Source of the DNA: Planctomycetaceae bacterium
Lineage (GTDB): Bacteria; Planctomycetota; Planctomycetia; Planctomycetales; Planctomycetaceae
Reading direction: 5' to 3'
Assembly: GCA_018699955.1 (NCBI GenBank)
Contig: JABISG010000054.1
Location: 1 to 64,000 of the forward strand
Length of the DNA: 64,000 nt
Shown: in pieces, positions 1-8,761 of the stretch
Numbering within the stretch: the stretch's first letter is position 1
Layout: each line of letters begins with the position of its first letter
Translations under genes and position numbers: made by a program
The notes under the pieces: generated by a model
The model's database searches: none
The model's input: the letters and a program-made list of their open reading frames with translations, nothing else
Told to the model about the DNA's origin: nothing

Positions 1-53
1 CGGTCTGTCCGCTGCGATGTAAACTCTGACGAGTCAACGGCTGCGGAGTCTTC

Positions 54-140
<87 letters not shown>

Positions 141-250
141 CCTTCACTTACGATCCGTTGCACTAAATTGTTTGCTTAAACAATTTTAGTGTCTGTTTTG
201 TGCGACTCCACAATTCTCCTGGTGCAAACTTTGTGCAAAGGAGAAGAGTG

Positions 251-475
251 ATGCGACGTTCGCGCAAGCACCCTCGCAGAAAGCGGGTGGGGTGGGCTTC
301 TTTTTATCAGCACCACGGTGGCTGGCACCTCGATTACCAGGAAGACGCGGAGTCGGTCCGCAAACGCGTGGCCGACACCGAAGAGGCGGCTGCTCGGTTG
401 GCGGCGCAGGTCAACGCCCAACTGTCGAGTGGGGTTCAGACACTGTTTTCGTTCGAGGCGGTGACCGTTCACATT
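251..475 (+). pseudogene. Truncated tyrosine integrase, N-terminal fragment
   Basis: The ATG at 251 has a good Shine-Dalgarno (AAGGAG, about 237-242). About 74 residues read as the basic leader and start of the arm/core-binding region of planctomycete phage-type integrases: an Arg/Lys-rich start, then GWASFYQHHGGWHLDY, then EEAAARLAAQVNAQL and FSFEAVTVH. After about 472 the reading frame stays open to 562, but the residues no longer resemble the family. The catalytic domain with its Arg-His-Arg-Tyr residues is absent. The assignment rests on recalled family likeness, not a search. A tRNA-Ser gene just upstream fits an integrase decaying beside its target. An unrelated small DNA-binding protein is possible but less likely. 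Confidence 0.55.
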
Positions 476-870
476 CAGGCCGATGGTGGTGCAGAGCCGC
501 TTGGTGGCCATCACGGCGTCGCTACCCCCCAACGCGATCTCGGGGTTACTCTTCTGCCATGATGACCAGTGGCCTGCGTCTCGTTCGGCGACGATGCACA
601 TCGACAGAAGAAATCCTTGTGTATGCCCCTTTCCCACCCTTATACTTGAGTACGTAGATGCGACGAAAGCGTCGGACAAATCTCGGGTACGAAAGCCCAT
701 TCTGCTATGCCCCAATGGCCAGCAGTGTGGGCTTTTTTATTTGGTCGTGTTGGCTTGCTGATGCCAGAACAATCTGTGATTCCGCAGTTCGTTTTGCTGC
801 ACGTGACACCACTTCGGTGGAGCAAACAGCGATCTTCAATCTCGGTCACACTATGACAGGAGATGTTGTC
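476..870 (+). other. Non-coding stretch after the integrase fragment
   Basis: No convincing gene is visible. A minus-strand frame is open across 176-715, but its protein shows no family I recognise and it covers the integrase fragment and a terminator, so I treat it as chance. The stretch holds a small hairpin (CGACG/CGTCG, 661-674), a strong intrinsic terminator (692-738) and the leader of the next gene. It may be residue of a lost mobile element. Confidence 0.5.
692..738 (+). terminator. Rho-independent terminator
   Basis: AAAGCCCA (692-699) pairs with TGGGCTTT (728-735), with a second stem CTGCT/AGCAG (702-706 with 721-725) inside, and the T run is 733-738. No clear plus-strand gene ends just upstream. 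It either closes a small RNA or the decayed element, or acts as an attenuator 130 bases ahead of the gene that starts at 871. Confidence 0.75.
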
Positions 871-1887
871 ATGCGCTATTTCGCCTTTCTGACCATGTTG
901 CTGTCCACATCACTTGCCGGTTCGGTTGCGGATGCGGCCGACCCGGTCACGTTGAGATGGAAACTGAAAGTCGGTGACACCTTTTACATCGAGAACGTTC
1001 AGAAGATGAAAATGACGACTAAGGTGATGGATCGCGAGGTGGAGCAGAACACCACCCAGACTTCAATCACTCAGTTTTCCGTGACAAAGGTAACGCCTGA
1101 TGGTGGGGCGGTGATCCAACAGACTTTGTTGAACTTCAGTCGCAAGAGCAATATGGCTGGCGACGAAGATACTGACATTTCCGAGTTGATAAAGGGCGTT
1201 ACGTTCACAATCACGCTCAACGGTAAGCACGAGCTCGTCAAGTTCGAGGGGTACGATGAGTTCGTAAAAAAGGTCTCCGGCGGAAAACCGGCCGCCGAAA
1301 ACGCGCTGCGGGCGATGGTCCCCGAAGAGACTCTGAAAAGAACCGTCAGTGAGACATTCTCTCCACTTCCCCGAAAGGCCGTCTCGGCAGGAGACATCTC
1401 GAATCGGACGTCTAGCTCCGAAGACAAAGAACCGCGAAGGCACTACGAGAAGGCGGGCGGTTTCTCGTATGACCCACCCAAGGCATGGAAAATCGTCGAA
1501 TTCCCAGACCTTACGTATCGGGTTTCTCATGGCCCCGCCAAGAATAAGTTTGCGCCAAACATCAACATCATCGTTGAAACGCATTCCATGGCGTTAGCTG
1601 ACTACGTGAAAGCAAACGTCAAGAGCCTAGAGGAAATGGGCAAGGAAAAGAGTGCCGACATCTTGAAACGCGAAGACTTCAAGACAGAAGATGGTCAAGT
1701 TGGCGTGCGATTATTGACCGAGATCACGCATGGGGACCTTAGGTTACGGCAGACGTTCTTTTTCTTTGGCAACGGGGACCTCAAATACTTAGTCACCTTC
1801 TCTGCACTTGCCGAGGACGGGAAGGCGTTTGATGAAGCGTTCCAGCAGAGCATGAAGACCTTCAGGTTCCACGAAATCAAGAAGTGA
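871..1887 (+). CDS. Exported protein, DUF6263-like N-terminus and PsbP-like C-terminus
   Basis: The start at 871 is chosen because AGGAG (858-862) sits 8 bases upstream and a signal peptide follows (MRYFAFLTMLL to VADAA, about 22 residues); an open frame further upstream has no such support. The mature protein of about 315 residues appears to have two parts. Residues about 23-175 are beta-rich, with a stretch beginning LRWKLKVGDTFYIE that resembles the planctomycete DUF6263 family. Residues about 195-338, starting near GGFSYDPPKAWKI, resemble PsbP/DUF1795-like domains, which are lipid- or membrane-associated folds in exported proteins. I assign both by recalled pattern only. No catalytic residues are recognised. 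It is probably periplasmic and monocistronic. Confidence 0.75.
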   Translation: MRYFAFLTMLLSTSLAGSVADAADPVTLRWKLKVGDTFYIENVQKMKMTTKVMDREVEQNTTQTSITQFSVTKVTPDGGAVIQQTLLNFSRKSNMAGDEDTDISELIKGVTFTITLNGKHELVKFEGYDEFVKKVSGGKPAAENALRAMVPEETLKRTVSETFSPLPRKAVSAGDISNRTSSSEDKEPRRHYEKAGGFSYDPPKAWKIVEFPDLTYRVSHGPAKNKFAPNINIIVETHSMALADYVKANVKSLEEMGKEKSADILKREDFKTEDGQVGVRLLTEITHGDLRLRQTFFFFGNGDLKYLVTFSALAEDGKAFDEAFQQSMKTFRFHEIKK

Positions 1888-2240
1888 AACCAGCAACAAG
1901 GTTCATTCCTTGCGGCAACCCGGCCCGCTCTTTCTCGAAACTCAAGTAAGGTTGGTTAAAACGTGCATGCGAAGGCTCGGCCAGACGAGAATGATCTAAA
2001 CGAGCTTGAGTTCGCGAATTGATGAGTTTCTCGCACAGCCTGCAAATCGGAAGTCGGTGAGAGTCTGTCGTCAGACGAGTTGTGGCGTCAAAAGAAGGTT
2101 TTTCTAAACTGTGATTCCAAAGCCCAGAGTGCGCGATGAGAGTACAATATAATGCCTGTGTCTTGATTTCATTGCTCATTTATTTCGGCATGTTACCATG
2201 CTGATAATTTCATCTCGCCAACGCTTCTCAGGGTGACCAA
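1888..2240 (+). other. Intergenic region ahead of the metallophosphoesterase-like gene
   Basis: No gene is supported here. It contains a consensus -10 hexamer at 2148-2153 and an 18-base sequence (1953-1970) that recurs exactly at 9040-9057. Confidence 0.5.
2148..2153 (+). promoter_or_regulatory. Possible sigma70 -10 box
   Basis: TATAAT lies 87 bases before the start at 2241 and would give a leader of about 80 bases. No good -35 box is present at the usual 16-18 base distance, so this is a weak call. Confidence 0.3.
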
Positions 2241-4199
2241 ATGCGTATTGTTCTGCTCCTCGGCTCGGTTGTAAGCGGTTTTCTGATTGCCCTGTCGATG
2301 AACGCGACCCTGTCGATGAACGCGACGAGGGCAGCGGCGGCTGACGGAGTAGAAGCCGAACCGGAGGTCCTTGAACTGCTACTGAAAGACACCCCGAAGC
2401 CAAATTACGGCGTACCCGTTCCCAAGCGGGTCAATGGACGCGTCATGTTGCGCTCGGATGGATCGGCAGCGGGAGTCAGAGGAGTTTCGGTCACAGACGG
2501 ATATTCCGTCGTCAAAACCGACGCGATGGGCGCTTACACGCTCACGCCTCACGCCAGCGCAGTGTTTATCTACATCACTCGTCCTGCGGGACATGACGTG
2601 CAGGGGCAATGGTACAAGCCACTGGCTGCCAAGGTCGATTTCGCGCTCAAGCCCGGGGCGCAGGATGAGAAAGAATACATCTTCGTGCATGTTACCGATA
2701 CGCACGTCTCGACGAATCCCCGATCGGTGGCGGGCTTGAGTCGATTCGTGCGAGAAGTCAACGCTCTGACCCCCAAGCCCCGTTTCGTGGTCAACAGCGG
2801 CGATCTTCTGAATCTCCACAAAGCGCTTGTGACTTCTCCCGCCGCCGGACGCGCCGATTTCCGTAATTATGCGGGCATCATGAACCATTTGACCATGCCC
2901 CATTACAACGTCGCCGGCGACCATACCGATTCCTCTTATCGACTCAACGAGTTTCCGCGCGGTGATCACCGCTGCGGCAAACCGTTGTATTGGGAGCATC
3001 TCGGCCCGAATTTCTTTTCGTTTGAGTATGGCAAGATTCATTTTGTGTCGGTCGATTTTGGATACCATCTCGGCCAGAAGCAGATCAAGGTGAACGGCAA
3101 GTTGCTCGAATATCCGACAAATGAAGTTCAGCCGATGCATGTCGAATGGCTTAAGCAGGACATGTCTCACCGAACGCGAGATACGTTTGTGGTGACGACT
3201 TCCGAAGCGGACCTGGGAAACCACTGTCCGGAATTTGAGGAGATGGCCCGGCAACATGACATTCGACTACAACTTGTTGGCGATATCCACGTCGTGGCTC
3301 ACAAAGCACGGTCGGTTCCTTATCGAAGCGGCGGGGCGTTGGCGGGTTGCTGGTGGAATCCCAAAGCCAATCAGCTCTGTCCCGACCTGTCGCCACAGGG
3401 CTATTTGATCTACCGCGTGCAGGGCGAGAAGTTGGAGCACTTCTACAAAGGGCTGGGACAACGCGTTGCGATCGTCTCACATCGAGTTGGCGCAGCATGG
3501 TCAGGCCGCGTGAAAGTGCAGGCTCACGTTGTGCAGCCTCAGCCCAATGAAACACTGGAGTATTCGTTGAACGGCACGACTTGGCAGCCGATGCGAGAAA
3601 TCGGCCGACCGTTCTATCGGGCTCTCTATTCTGCGTCCATCGACACGACCGCTCTCCCGGAAGGCCGCCTGAACTTCAGCGTTAAAAGCACAACGACCGG
3701 TGAAGTCCGCTCGCGCGAATTCGTAGTTGTCAACGGTAGAGCCCCGTTGGCATTAAAAGCCGATGCTATCTTAAGTTTCACGGTTGGCGCGAACACCGGC
3801 TGGACGACCCACAGACCACCGACCGGCAAGGTCGATGTGCTCTTCAACGAGAAAGTCGTCGGTGTGCTCGAACCCAAAGCTCGCAAGAATTATTCACTCA
3901 AAATCGACGCATCCCGCATAGGCGTTGCCAACACGCTCTCGTTTTCCTTTGCTAAGCCGGGAGACGGCATGTCCCTCAGCAGCCCGGTTCTGACAGTTCA
4001 GGGGAAAACTGTTCGAGATCCGAGAGACGAAGCAATCAGAAAGGTGAGGGTCGGGCATTGGGGAAACAAGGCAGCCGACTGGGGAGGTTTCATTGTTGGT
4101 GATGCGCAGCCTCCTGACGAGAGCCCATTTCATCGTCAACAGAACCGCTTCTGTTTTGTCCTGAGTGGCGCGAAAGAAGAGTTGTCCAAACGAAAGTAG
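2241..4199 (+). CDS. Calcineurin-like metallophosphoesterase family protein, exported
   Basis: This 652-residue protein has a signal peptide (residues 1 to about 34), a beta-sandwich N-terminal region (about 60-135) like the carboxypeptidase-type domain preceding many bacterial calcineurin-like phosphoesterases, a phosphoesterase core (about 145-400) and a beta-rich C-terminal region (about 410-600). The core keeps D-T-H (153-155) and G-D (187-188). The usual GNHD block reads GDHT (226-229), the usual middle His block reads TTSEAD, and the usual GHxH reads GDIH (347-350). Several metal ligands are therefore altered, so hydrolase activity is uncertain. It probably acts outside the cytoplasm on a phosphoester or has become a binding protein. 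It converges with the FAD oxidoreductase gene downstream. Confidence 0.8.
   Translation: MRIVLLLGSVVSGFLIALSMNATLSMNATRAAAADGVEAEPEVLELLLKDTPKPNYGVPVPKRVNGRVMLRSDGSAAGVRGVSVTDGYSVVKTDAMGAYTLTPHASAVFIYITRPAGHDVQGQWYKPLAAKVDFALKPGAQDEKEYIFVHVTDTHVSTNPRSVAGLSRFVREVNALTPKPRFVVNSGDLLNLHKALVTSPAAGRADFRNYAGIMNHLTMPHYNVAGDHTDSSYRLNEFPRGDHRCGKPLYWEHLGPNFFSFEYGKIHFVSVDFGYHLGQKQIKVNGKLLEYPTNEVQPMHVEWLKQDMSHRTRDTFVVTTSEADLGNHCPEFEEMARQHDIRLQLVGDIHVVAHKARSVPYRSGGALAGCWWNPKANQLCPDLSPQGYLIYRVQGEKLEHFYKGLGQRVAIVSHRVGAAWSGRVKVQAHVVQPQPNETLEYSLNGTTWQPMREIGRPFYRALYSASIDTTALPEGRLNFSVKSTTTGEVRSREFVVVNGRAPLALKADAILSFTVGANTGWTTHRPPTGKVDVLFNEKVVGVLEPKARKNYSLKIDASRIGVANTLSFSFAKPGDGMSLSSPVLTVQGKTVRDPRDEAIRKVRVGHWGNKAADWGGFIVGDAQPPDESPFHRQQNRFCFVLSGAKEELSKRK
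2291..2326 (+). repeat. In-frame 18-base tandem duplication
   Basis: CCTGTCGATGAACGCGAC occurs at 2291-2308 and again at 2309-2326 with no mismatch. It encodes LSMNAT twice inside the signal peptide of the metallophosphoesterase-like protein. Confidence 0.97.
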
Positions 4200-4319
4200 T
4201 CCAAAATCGCGACGCTGTTTTTGATACAGTCCCGGCGTCCTGAGGATTGGAAGTCGTATTTGCGATGCTCACTTTTGGCACAAGCTTCGGCCTCTACGCA
4301 GACATCGACGTGATGCACG

Positions 4320-5696
4320 TTATACGATTGCCCCCTGTCCACGCAGTGTCTTACGCAGTAATCCAAAATCAAGACTGCGCGGTGTGACGCCTTGTTGGAT
4401 TGAGAGACTCGCTGCCGTGCCGGCTGCTTGACCGGTTGCGTAGCATGGGGGAATCACTCGGGCTGAAGCGGCCCCTTCGTGGTCGGCTGAAATCGGCCGG
4501 CCGGCGACCAGCAAGTTATCGACCTGACGCGGAACGAGACAACGGTACGGAATCTCGTAGTGATCGGCACGTATTCCCTCCAAACGACCACGCGGCCCCT
4601 GAGGATCATGGATGTCGATGGGATACGAACACTGGGCGATCGCATCGTCGAACTTGCGACCTTCAAGAACGTCCCCTCCATTGAGTACGTAGTCTCCAAG
4701 AATATGCCGTGTTTCGCGTACGCCAACCTGACTTGCGGTCGCAATCAATTGTGCGTTTTCCAAGCCGGGGCAGTGTGATCTGAAAAACCGCATCAGTTCC
4801 CATGCCTGTCGACGACTTTCGATCTCGGCACGAGACAGATCATCGGGGTTTGTTCCGTCGATATTTTGAACACGCGTTGTGTTGACGCGCCATTGACCGG
4901 GAGTCGGTTCGCGATAGAGATTCAAGAATTCCCGTTCCAATGTCCATTCTCCTCGCGCCCTGGCTTGCTTCACGATGCACTCAAACAGCCGCTCTCCCGG
5001 GTGCAGGAGTTCGTGTTCTCGCATCCAGGCCACAACCCGTTCGTCATCCACATTGCCAATGGTCAAAAACAGCGTCACCGGCATCATCTTGCCGTCTTCA
5101 CGCCGGCCAACTTCAAATGGCGCACCCGCTTTGACGGCGATGTCACCATCGCCCGAAGTGTCAATAACAATTTTGGGCCGCAGCAGACCGAGTCCGGCCT
5201 TGTCCAGAAAAACGATATCGGTAATCCGTTCGCCCTGCATCACGACGTCCACAAACGACGTGTGAAATCGTATTTGTGCACCGGCGTCGCAGACCATTTC
5301 CAGTGTGGCCATCTTGAGCGCTTCCACGTGAAATGGAGTTACATTGGCATGGCCCAGCTTGATGAACGACGACCAGGCCGTGCCGGGCTCGGTCAGCGAA
5401 GGATCGATAGCACCACCCATCGCGACCATTCGGTCAATCACATCCTGGAAGAGCCCGGCAACCAGCTGCCGCTTGCCGTCTGGGGTATAGGACGTCATGA
5501 ACGGCCCAACCATTCCAGCCGTCGAAGTGCCTCCCAGAAAGCCATATCGTTCAACGAGTACGGTCGAAGCACCATTGCGGGCAGCGGCAGATGCTGCGGC
5601 GACCCCTGCCGACCCACCTCCAATCACAGCAACGTCCACGATAGCACGCAGAGGAATGTTCCAGGTTCGGCTGATTGTCTCGTGAATGTCTGACAT
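4320..5696 (-). CDS. FAD-dependent oxidoreductase (FAD_oxidored family)
   Basis: The protein has 458 residues from the ATG at 5696; a TTG three codons earlier is the alternative. The N-terminal Rossmann motif GGGSAG is at residues 26-31, with a ribose-binding Glu in VLVERYG (49) and the following GGTSTAGMVG. The C-terminal FAD-contact segment is NLLVAGRPISADH plus GAASARVIPPC. This matches the FAD_oxidored family common in planctomycete carbohydrate regions, where members are annotated as FAD-dependent dehydrogenases of unknown substrate. No signal peptide is seen, so it is likely cytoplasmic. It is transcribed divergently from the DUF1501 pair across 286 bases. The substrate is not predictable, although the surroundings suggest sugar or sugar-acid metabolism. 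Confidence 0.85.
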   Translation of the reverse strand: MSDIHETISRTWNIPLRAIVDVAVIGGGSAGVAAASAAARNGASTVLVERYGFLGGTSTAGMVGPFMTSYTPDGKRQLVAGLFQDVIDRMVAMGGAIDPSLTEPGTAWSSFIKLGHANVTPFHVEALKMATLEMVCDAGAQIRFHTSFVDVVMQGERITDIVFLDKAGLGLLRPKIVIDTSGDGDIAVKAGAPFEVGRREDGKMMPVTLFLTIGNVDDERVVAWMREHELLHPGERLFECIVKQARARGEWTLEREFLNLYREPTPGQWRVNTTRVQNIDGTNPDDLSRAEIESRRQAWELMRFFRSHCPGLENAQLIATASQVGVRETRHILGDYVLNGGDVLEGRKFDDAIAQCSYPIDIHDPQGPRGRLEGIRADHYEIPYRCLVPRQVDNLLVAGRPISADHEGAASARVIPPCYATGQAAGTAASLSIQQGVTPRSLDFGLLRKTLRGQGAIV

Positions 5697-5985
5697 GTGA
5701 ACCAATCCATCTGTGGAGTTCTCGATTTCAGTGAGTCTGTTTGCAATAGACTCTCAGGACCGCAACGAATCAACCCTCGGCTCTACGGTTGACGCCGTGA
5801 ACCGACTGTTTCGAAAACTCGTAGCGATTGAGATGCCCCGTAAAACGACCAGAAACTGACACTCGCCGATCAGAGGTCCAGCCTCTCATCCACGCAATCG
5901 TCGCGACTGCAGCAGGGGTTAACCGCACCATGCCGAACACGACCATCTGGAACCCGGATCGGACATCTAGTAGAATGTCCGAGTG

Positions 5986-7410
5986 ATGACTTTCGAAAGT
6001 TGCGAATTCGATCGACGGAAACTGCTCCGGTCTGTTTCCGGTGGTGTCATGGGTTTCGGTCTGGCTGAAATGCTGGCCCAGCAAGCCGCTGCCGACGCGT
6101 CGGTGCGCCCATCTCGGGCGAAGCAGGTGCTGGTTGTCTATGAAGAGGGTGGTATCAGCCACATGGACACGTGGGATCCGAAACCGGACGCACCGTCGGA
6201 CCATCGCACACCCTACCGGCCGATTTCGACCAGCGTTGCCGGTATCCAGTTCTCGTCGCTGATGCCGATGATTGCCCGCCAGGCTGACAAACTGTCGGTC
6301 GTCCGGTCGATGACCACGTCCGAAGCCCCCAGCCATCCGAATGCCTGCAAGGAGTTCTTCAAAGGCTATCGCTTCAATGCTCCGCTCGATTTTCCCGACA
6401 TCGGTTCGGTGGTCACTCACGTGTTGGGCACCGAGTGCCCAGAGTTGCCCGGATACATTTTTTGTCCCGGGATCAACATGCCGAACCACGTCAGCACGAC
6501 GGGGTTTCTGCCAGCCAGTCGCGCGCCGTGGAAGTTGGGCACAAAGAGTCTGGGAGAGAATCTGAGCGATCCGAATTGGAATGTGAAATCACTCTCGCTG
6601 CAACCCGGCCTGAGCCACCGCCGGTTGGACGACCGTAGCAAGTTGTTAAATCAACTAGACCAATCTCCGTCGGCCCAAACAAACCACGCACAGTCCCTGC
6701 GAAAGTACTACGAAAACGCGATCGACCTGTTGACCAGCCCGTCGGTGCAAAGCGCATTCGATCTCAAGATGGAATCTGAGAAAACACGTGACCGTTACGG
6801 GCGGGATCATCGCGGCTGCTGTTATCTGTTGGGCCGCAAGTTGATTGAGGCGGGCGTGCGGTTCGTCAGCGTCACGGTCATCCAGCCACCAGAACACGTT
6901 GGCCGTCCGGGAACCGGTCAACCAAACGGCGTCTTCTTGAACTGGGACCACCACGAGGGAATCTACCAGAACGGCCCGTGTGGTGGACCGCAGGCAATGA
7001 AGAACCAGGAACGCTACGGTCTGCCGCATCCCCTGATGATGCCCAGCCTGGATCGATCGCTGAGCGCATTGATCGAGGATCTTGACGAGCGCGGCCTGCT
7101 CGACGAGACGCTGGTCTGCTTTGTTAGCGAGATGGGCCGGACACCGCGAGTTAACAAATGGGGTGGTCGCGACCACTGGGGCCGCGCGATGTCGATCGCG
7201 TTTGCCGGCGCGGGCGTTCCCGGCGGTCAAGTCATCGGTGCGACTAACAAGGACGGCGGAGACGTGGTCGATCGCCGCTACACACCTTACGATTACGCCG
7301 AAACGATTTACCGCAAGCTGCGCATTGAAACGGCCGCACGGTTGAAGAAGCCGGACGGACGGCCCATCGACTTTACCGACGGCGGACGACCGATCGTCGA
7401 GCTGTTTTGA
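5986..7410 (+). CDS. DUF1501 domain protein with Tat-like signal
   Basis: The start is ATG 5986, with a GTG at 5983 immediately before it. The N-terminus carries an RRKLL twin-arginine motif and a hydrophobic stretch ending near QQAAAD, a Tat-like export signal. The remaining residues follow DUF1501 order: YEEGGISHMDTWDPKPD, SLMPMIARQADKLSVVRS, the central tip with SHPNACKEFF, and the C-terminal ETLVCFVSEMGRTPR and GRDHWGRAMS. DUF1501 is a planctomycete/verrucomicrobial family with alkaline-phosphatase-superfamily likeness, usually paired with a DUF1549/DUF1553 protein. Here it is followed 31 bases later by a second DUF1501 gene and no such partner. Its enzymatic role is unknown. Confidence 0.9.
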   Translation: MTFESCEFDRRKLLRSVSGGVMGFGLAEMLAQQAAADASVRPSRAKQVLVVYEEGGISHMDTWDPKPDAPSDHRTPYRPISTSVAGIQFSSLMPMIARQADKLSVVRSMTTSEAPSHPNACKEFFKGYRFNAPLDFPDIGSVVTHVLGTECPELPGYIFCPGINMPNHVSTTGFLPASRAPWKLGTKSLGENLSDPNWNVKSLSLQPGLSHRRLDDRSKLLNQLDQSPSAQTNHAQSLRKYYENAIDLLTSPSVQSAFDLKMESEKTRDRYGRDHRGCCYLLGRKLIEAGVRFVSVTVIQPPEHVGRPGTGQPNGVFLNWDHHEGIYQNGPCGGPQAMKNQERYGLPHPLMMPSLDRSLSALIEDLDERGLLDETLVCFVSEMGRTPRVNKWGGRDHWGRAMSIAFAGAGVPGGQVIGATNKDGGDVVDRRYTPYDYAETIYRKLRIETAARLKKPDGRPIDFTDGGRPIVELF

Positions 7411-7441
7411 GTCGCGGTCTTCCATAGACGAAAGACAACAT

Positions 7442-8761
7442 ATGCTGCGTTTCAATACGGGTTTCAGCCGGCGTGAACTTCTGCAAGTCGGCAGTTTGTC
7501 GGCGCTGGGCGTTAACCTGCTCGACACGGTCCAACAGCCGGCCGTCGCCGCTCAACCGCGCCGTGAGGTCAACTGTATCCTGCTGTGGTTGCTCGGCGGA
7601 CCGAGCCACATCGACATGTACGACATGAAGCCACTCGCCCCGCCCGAGATTCGCGGCGAATTGAATCCAATCGCCACACGAGTCCCCGGCCTGGAATTGT
7701 CGGAATTGATGCCGCATATGGCCGACTGTGCTGAGAAGTTCTCGGTCATTCGCTCGATGCACTCTTATTCGCCCACGCACGGTCAAGGCGATTTTCACTT
7801 GATGAGCGGCAATCGTCTGACGAATTCACTCAACCCGCCGGGATTCGGTGCCATGCTGACCTGGCAACAGGAACGACGGGCACGCCAGACGCCGCCGTTC
7901 GTCCAAGTTGGTAAGTTGGCAAGTCCGCGATATGGAGACCCCGGCTTCGGCGGTTTCCTGGGGCGGACCTACGATCCGTTCGTGGTCGAACGCGATCCAA
8001 ACAGCGGCAGCTTTGCAGTCGATGAGTTCAGCCCGCCCGAATCCGTGGGCGTTGATCGTCTCTCCGACCGGCAATCGCTGCTAGCAGCCCTCGATCAATT
8101 CCAGTCGCACAAAGAACGGCAGCTTCAATTCGCGCGGACTCACGAAGTCTTTCGCGAGCAAGCCCTCTCGATGATTACGTCGCGACGTGCGAAGGACGCT
8201 TTCGATATTTCTCAGGAGTCGGAAAAAGTTCGCGACAACTATGGCCGAAACCGTGTCGGCCAGGGATTGCTGTTGGCGCGACGTTTGGTCGAAGCCGGGG
8301 TGCGGTTTGTCACGGTCAAAGGATATGTTCGCTACGGCTGGGATCATCATCCGGAAGTCTTTCCCCGACTGAGAACCGAGGTGCCTCCTTACCAGCAGGG
8401 TTACGCCGCCTTGCTGAACGATCTCGACCAACGCGGCATGCTCGACAACACACTGGTCATCACGGCCGGCGAATTTGGCCGGACCCCGCGTCTCAACAAC
8501 GATCCGCGTGCTCCAGGCCGCGACCACTGGAACCGCTGCTTCAGCCTGACGCTCGGCGGAGGCGGAATCAAAAAGGGGATTGTACTCGGGGCGAGTGACA
8601 AACACGCGGCGGAAATCGCGGATCGTCCGGTCTCTGTTCCCGATTTTGCTGCCACAGTCTATCACGCCCTCGGTCTGAATCCGAAGGCCGAACTCCGCAC
8701 GCTTGATGACCGCCCCACACTGGCTCTCCCCAAAGGAGAGGTCATCCCGGAATTGATCTAG
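7442..8761 (+). CDS. DUF1501 domain protein with Tat-like signal (second copy)
   Basis: This 439-residue protein begins with FSRREL, a twin-arginine-type motif, and a hydrophobic region ending near PAVAAQ. The core carries LWLLGGPSHIDMYDMKP, SELMPHMADCAEKFSVIRS, GWDHHPEVFPRL and the C-terminal LVITAGEFGRTPR with GRDHWNRCFS, typical of DUF1501. It is only moderately similar to the protein encoded just upstream, so the pair is an old duplication or two subfamilies rather than a recent copy. The 31-base gap implies co-transcription. It is probably exported folded, via Tat. Function is unknown. Confidence 0.9.
   Translation: MLRFNTGFSRRELLQVGSLSALGVNLLDTVQQPAVAAQPRREVNCILLWLLGGPSHIDMYDMKPLAPPEIRGELNPIATRVPGLELSELMPHMADCAEKFSVIRSMHSYSPTHGQGDFHLMSGNRLTNSLNPPGFGAMLTWQQERRARQTPPFVQVGKLASPRYGDPGFGGFLGRTYDPFVVERDPNSGSFAVDEFSPPESVGVDRLSDRQSLLAALDQFQSHKERQLQFARTHEVFREQALSMITSRRAKDAFDISQESEKVRDNYGRNRVGQGLLLARRLVEAGVRFVTVKGYVRYGWDHHPEVFPRLRTEVPPYQQGYAALLNDLDQRGMLDNTLVITAGEFGRTPRLNNDPRAPGRDHWNRCFSLTLGGGGIKKGIVLGASDKHAAEIADRPVSVPDFAATVYHALGLNPKAELRTLDDRPTLALPKGEVIPELI

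Noticed and set aside
176..715. Minus-strand open frame of 179 residues
   Set aside because: It overlaps the integrase fragment and a terminator, has no recognisable domain, and its text is Arg/Ser-rich as expected of an antisense reading.
2379..3257. Minus-strand open frame of 292 residues
   Set aside because: It is antisense to the metallophosphoesterase-like gene, which has signal peptide, motifs and internal duplication in the plus frame.
4866..5693. Plus-strand open frame of 275 residues
   Set aside because: Antisense to the FAD oxidoreductase, whose Rossmann motif and C-terminal FAD site are clear.
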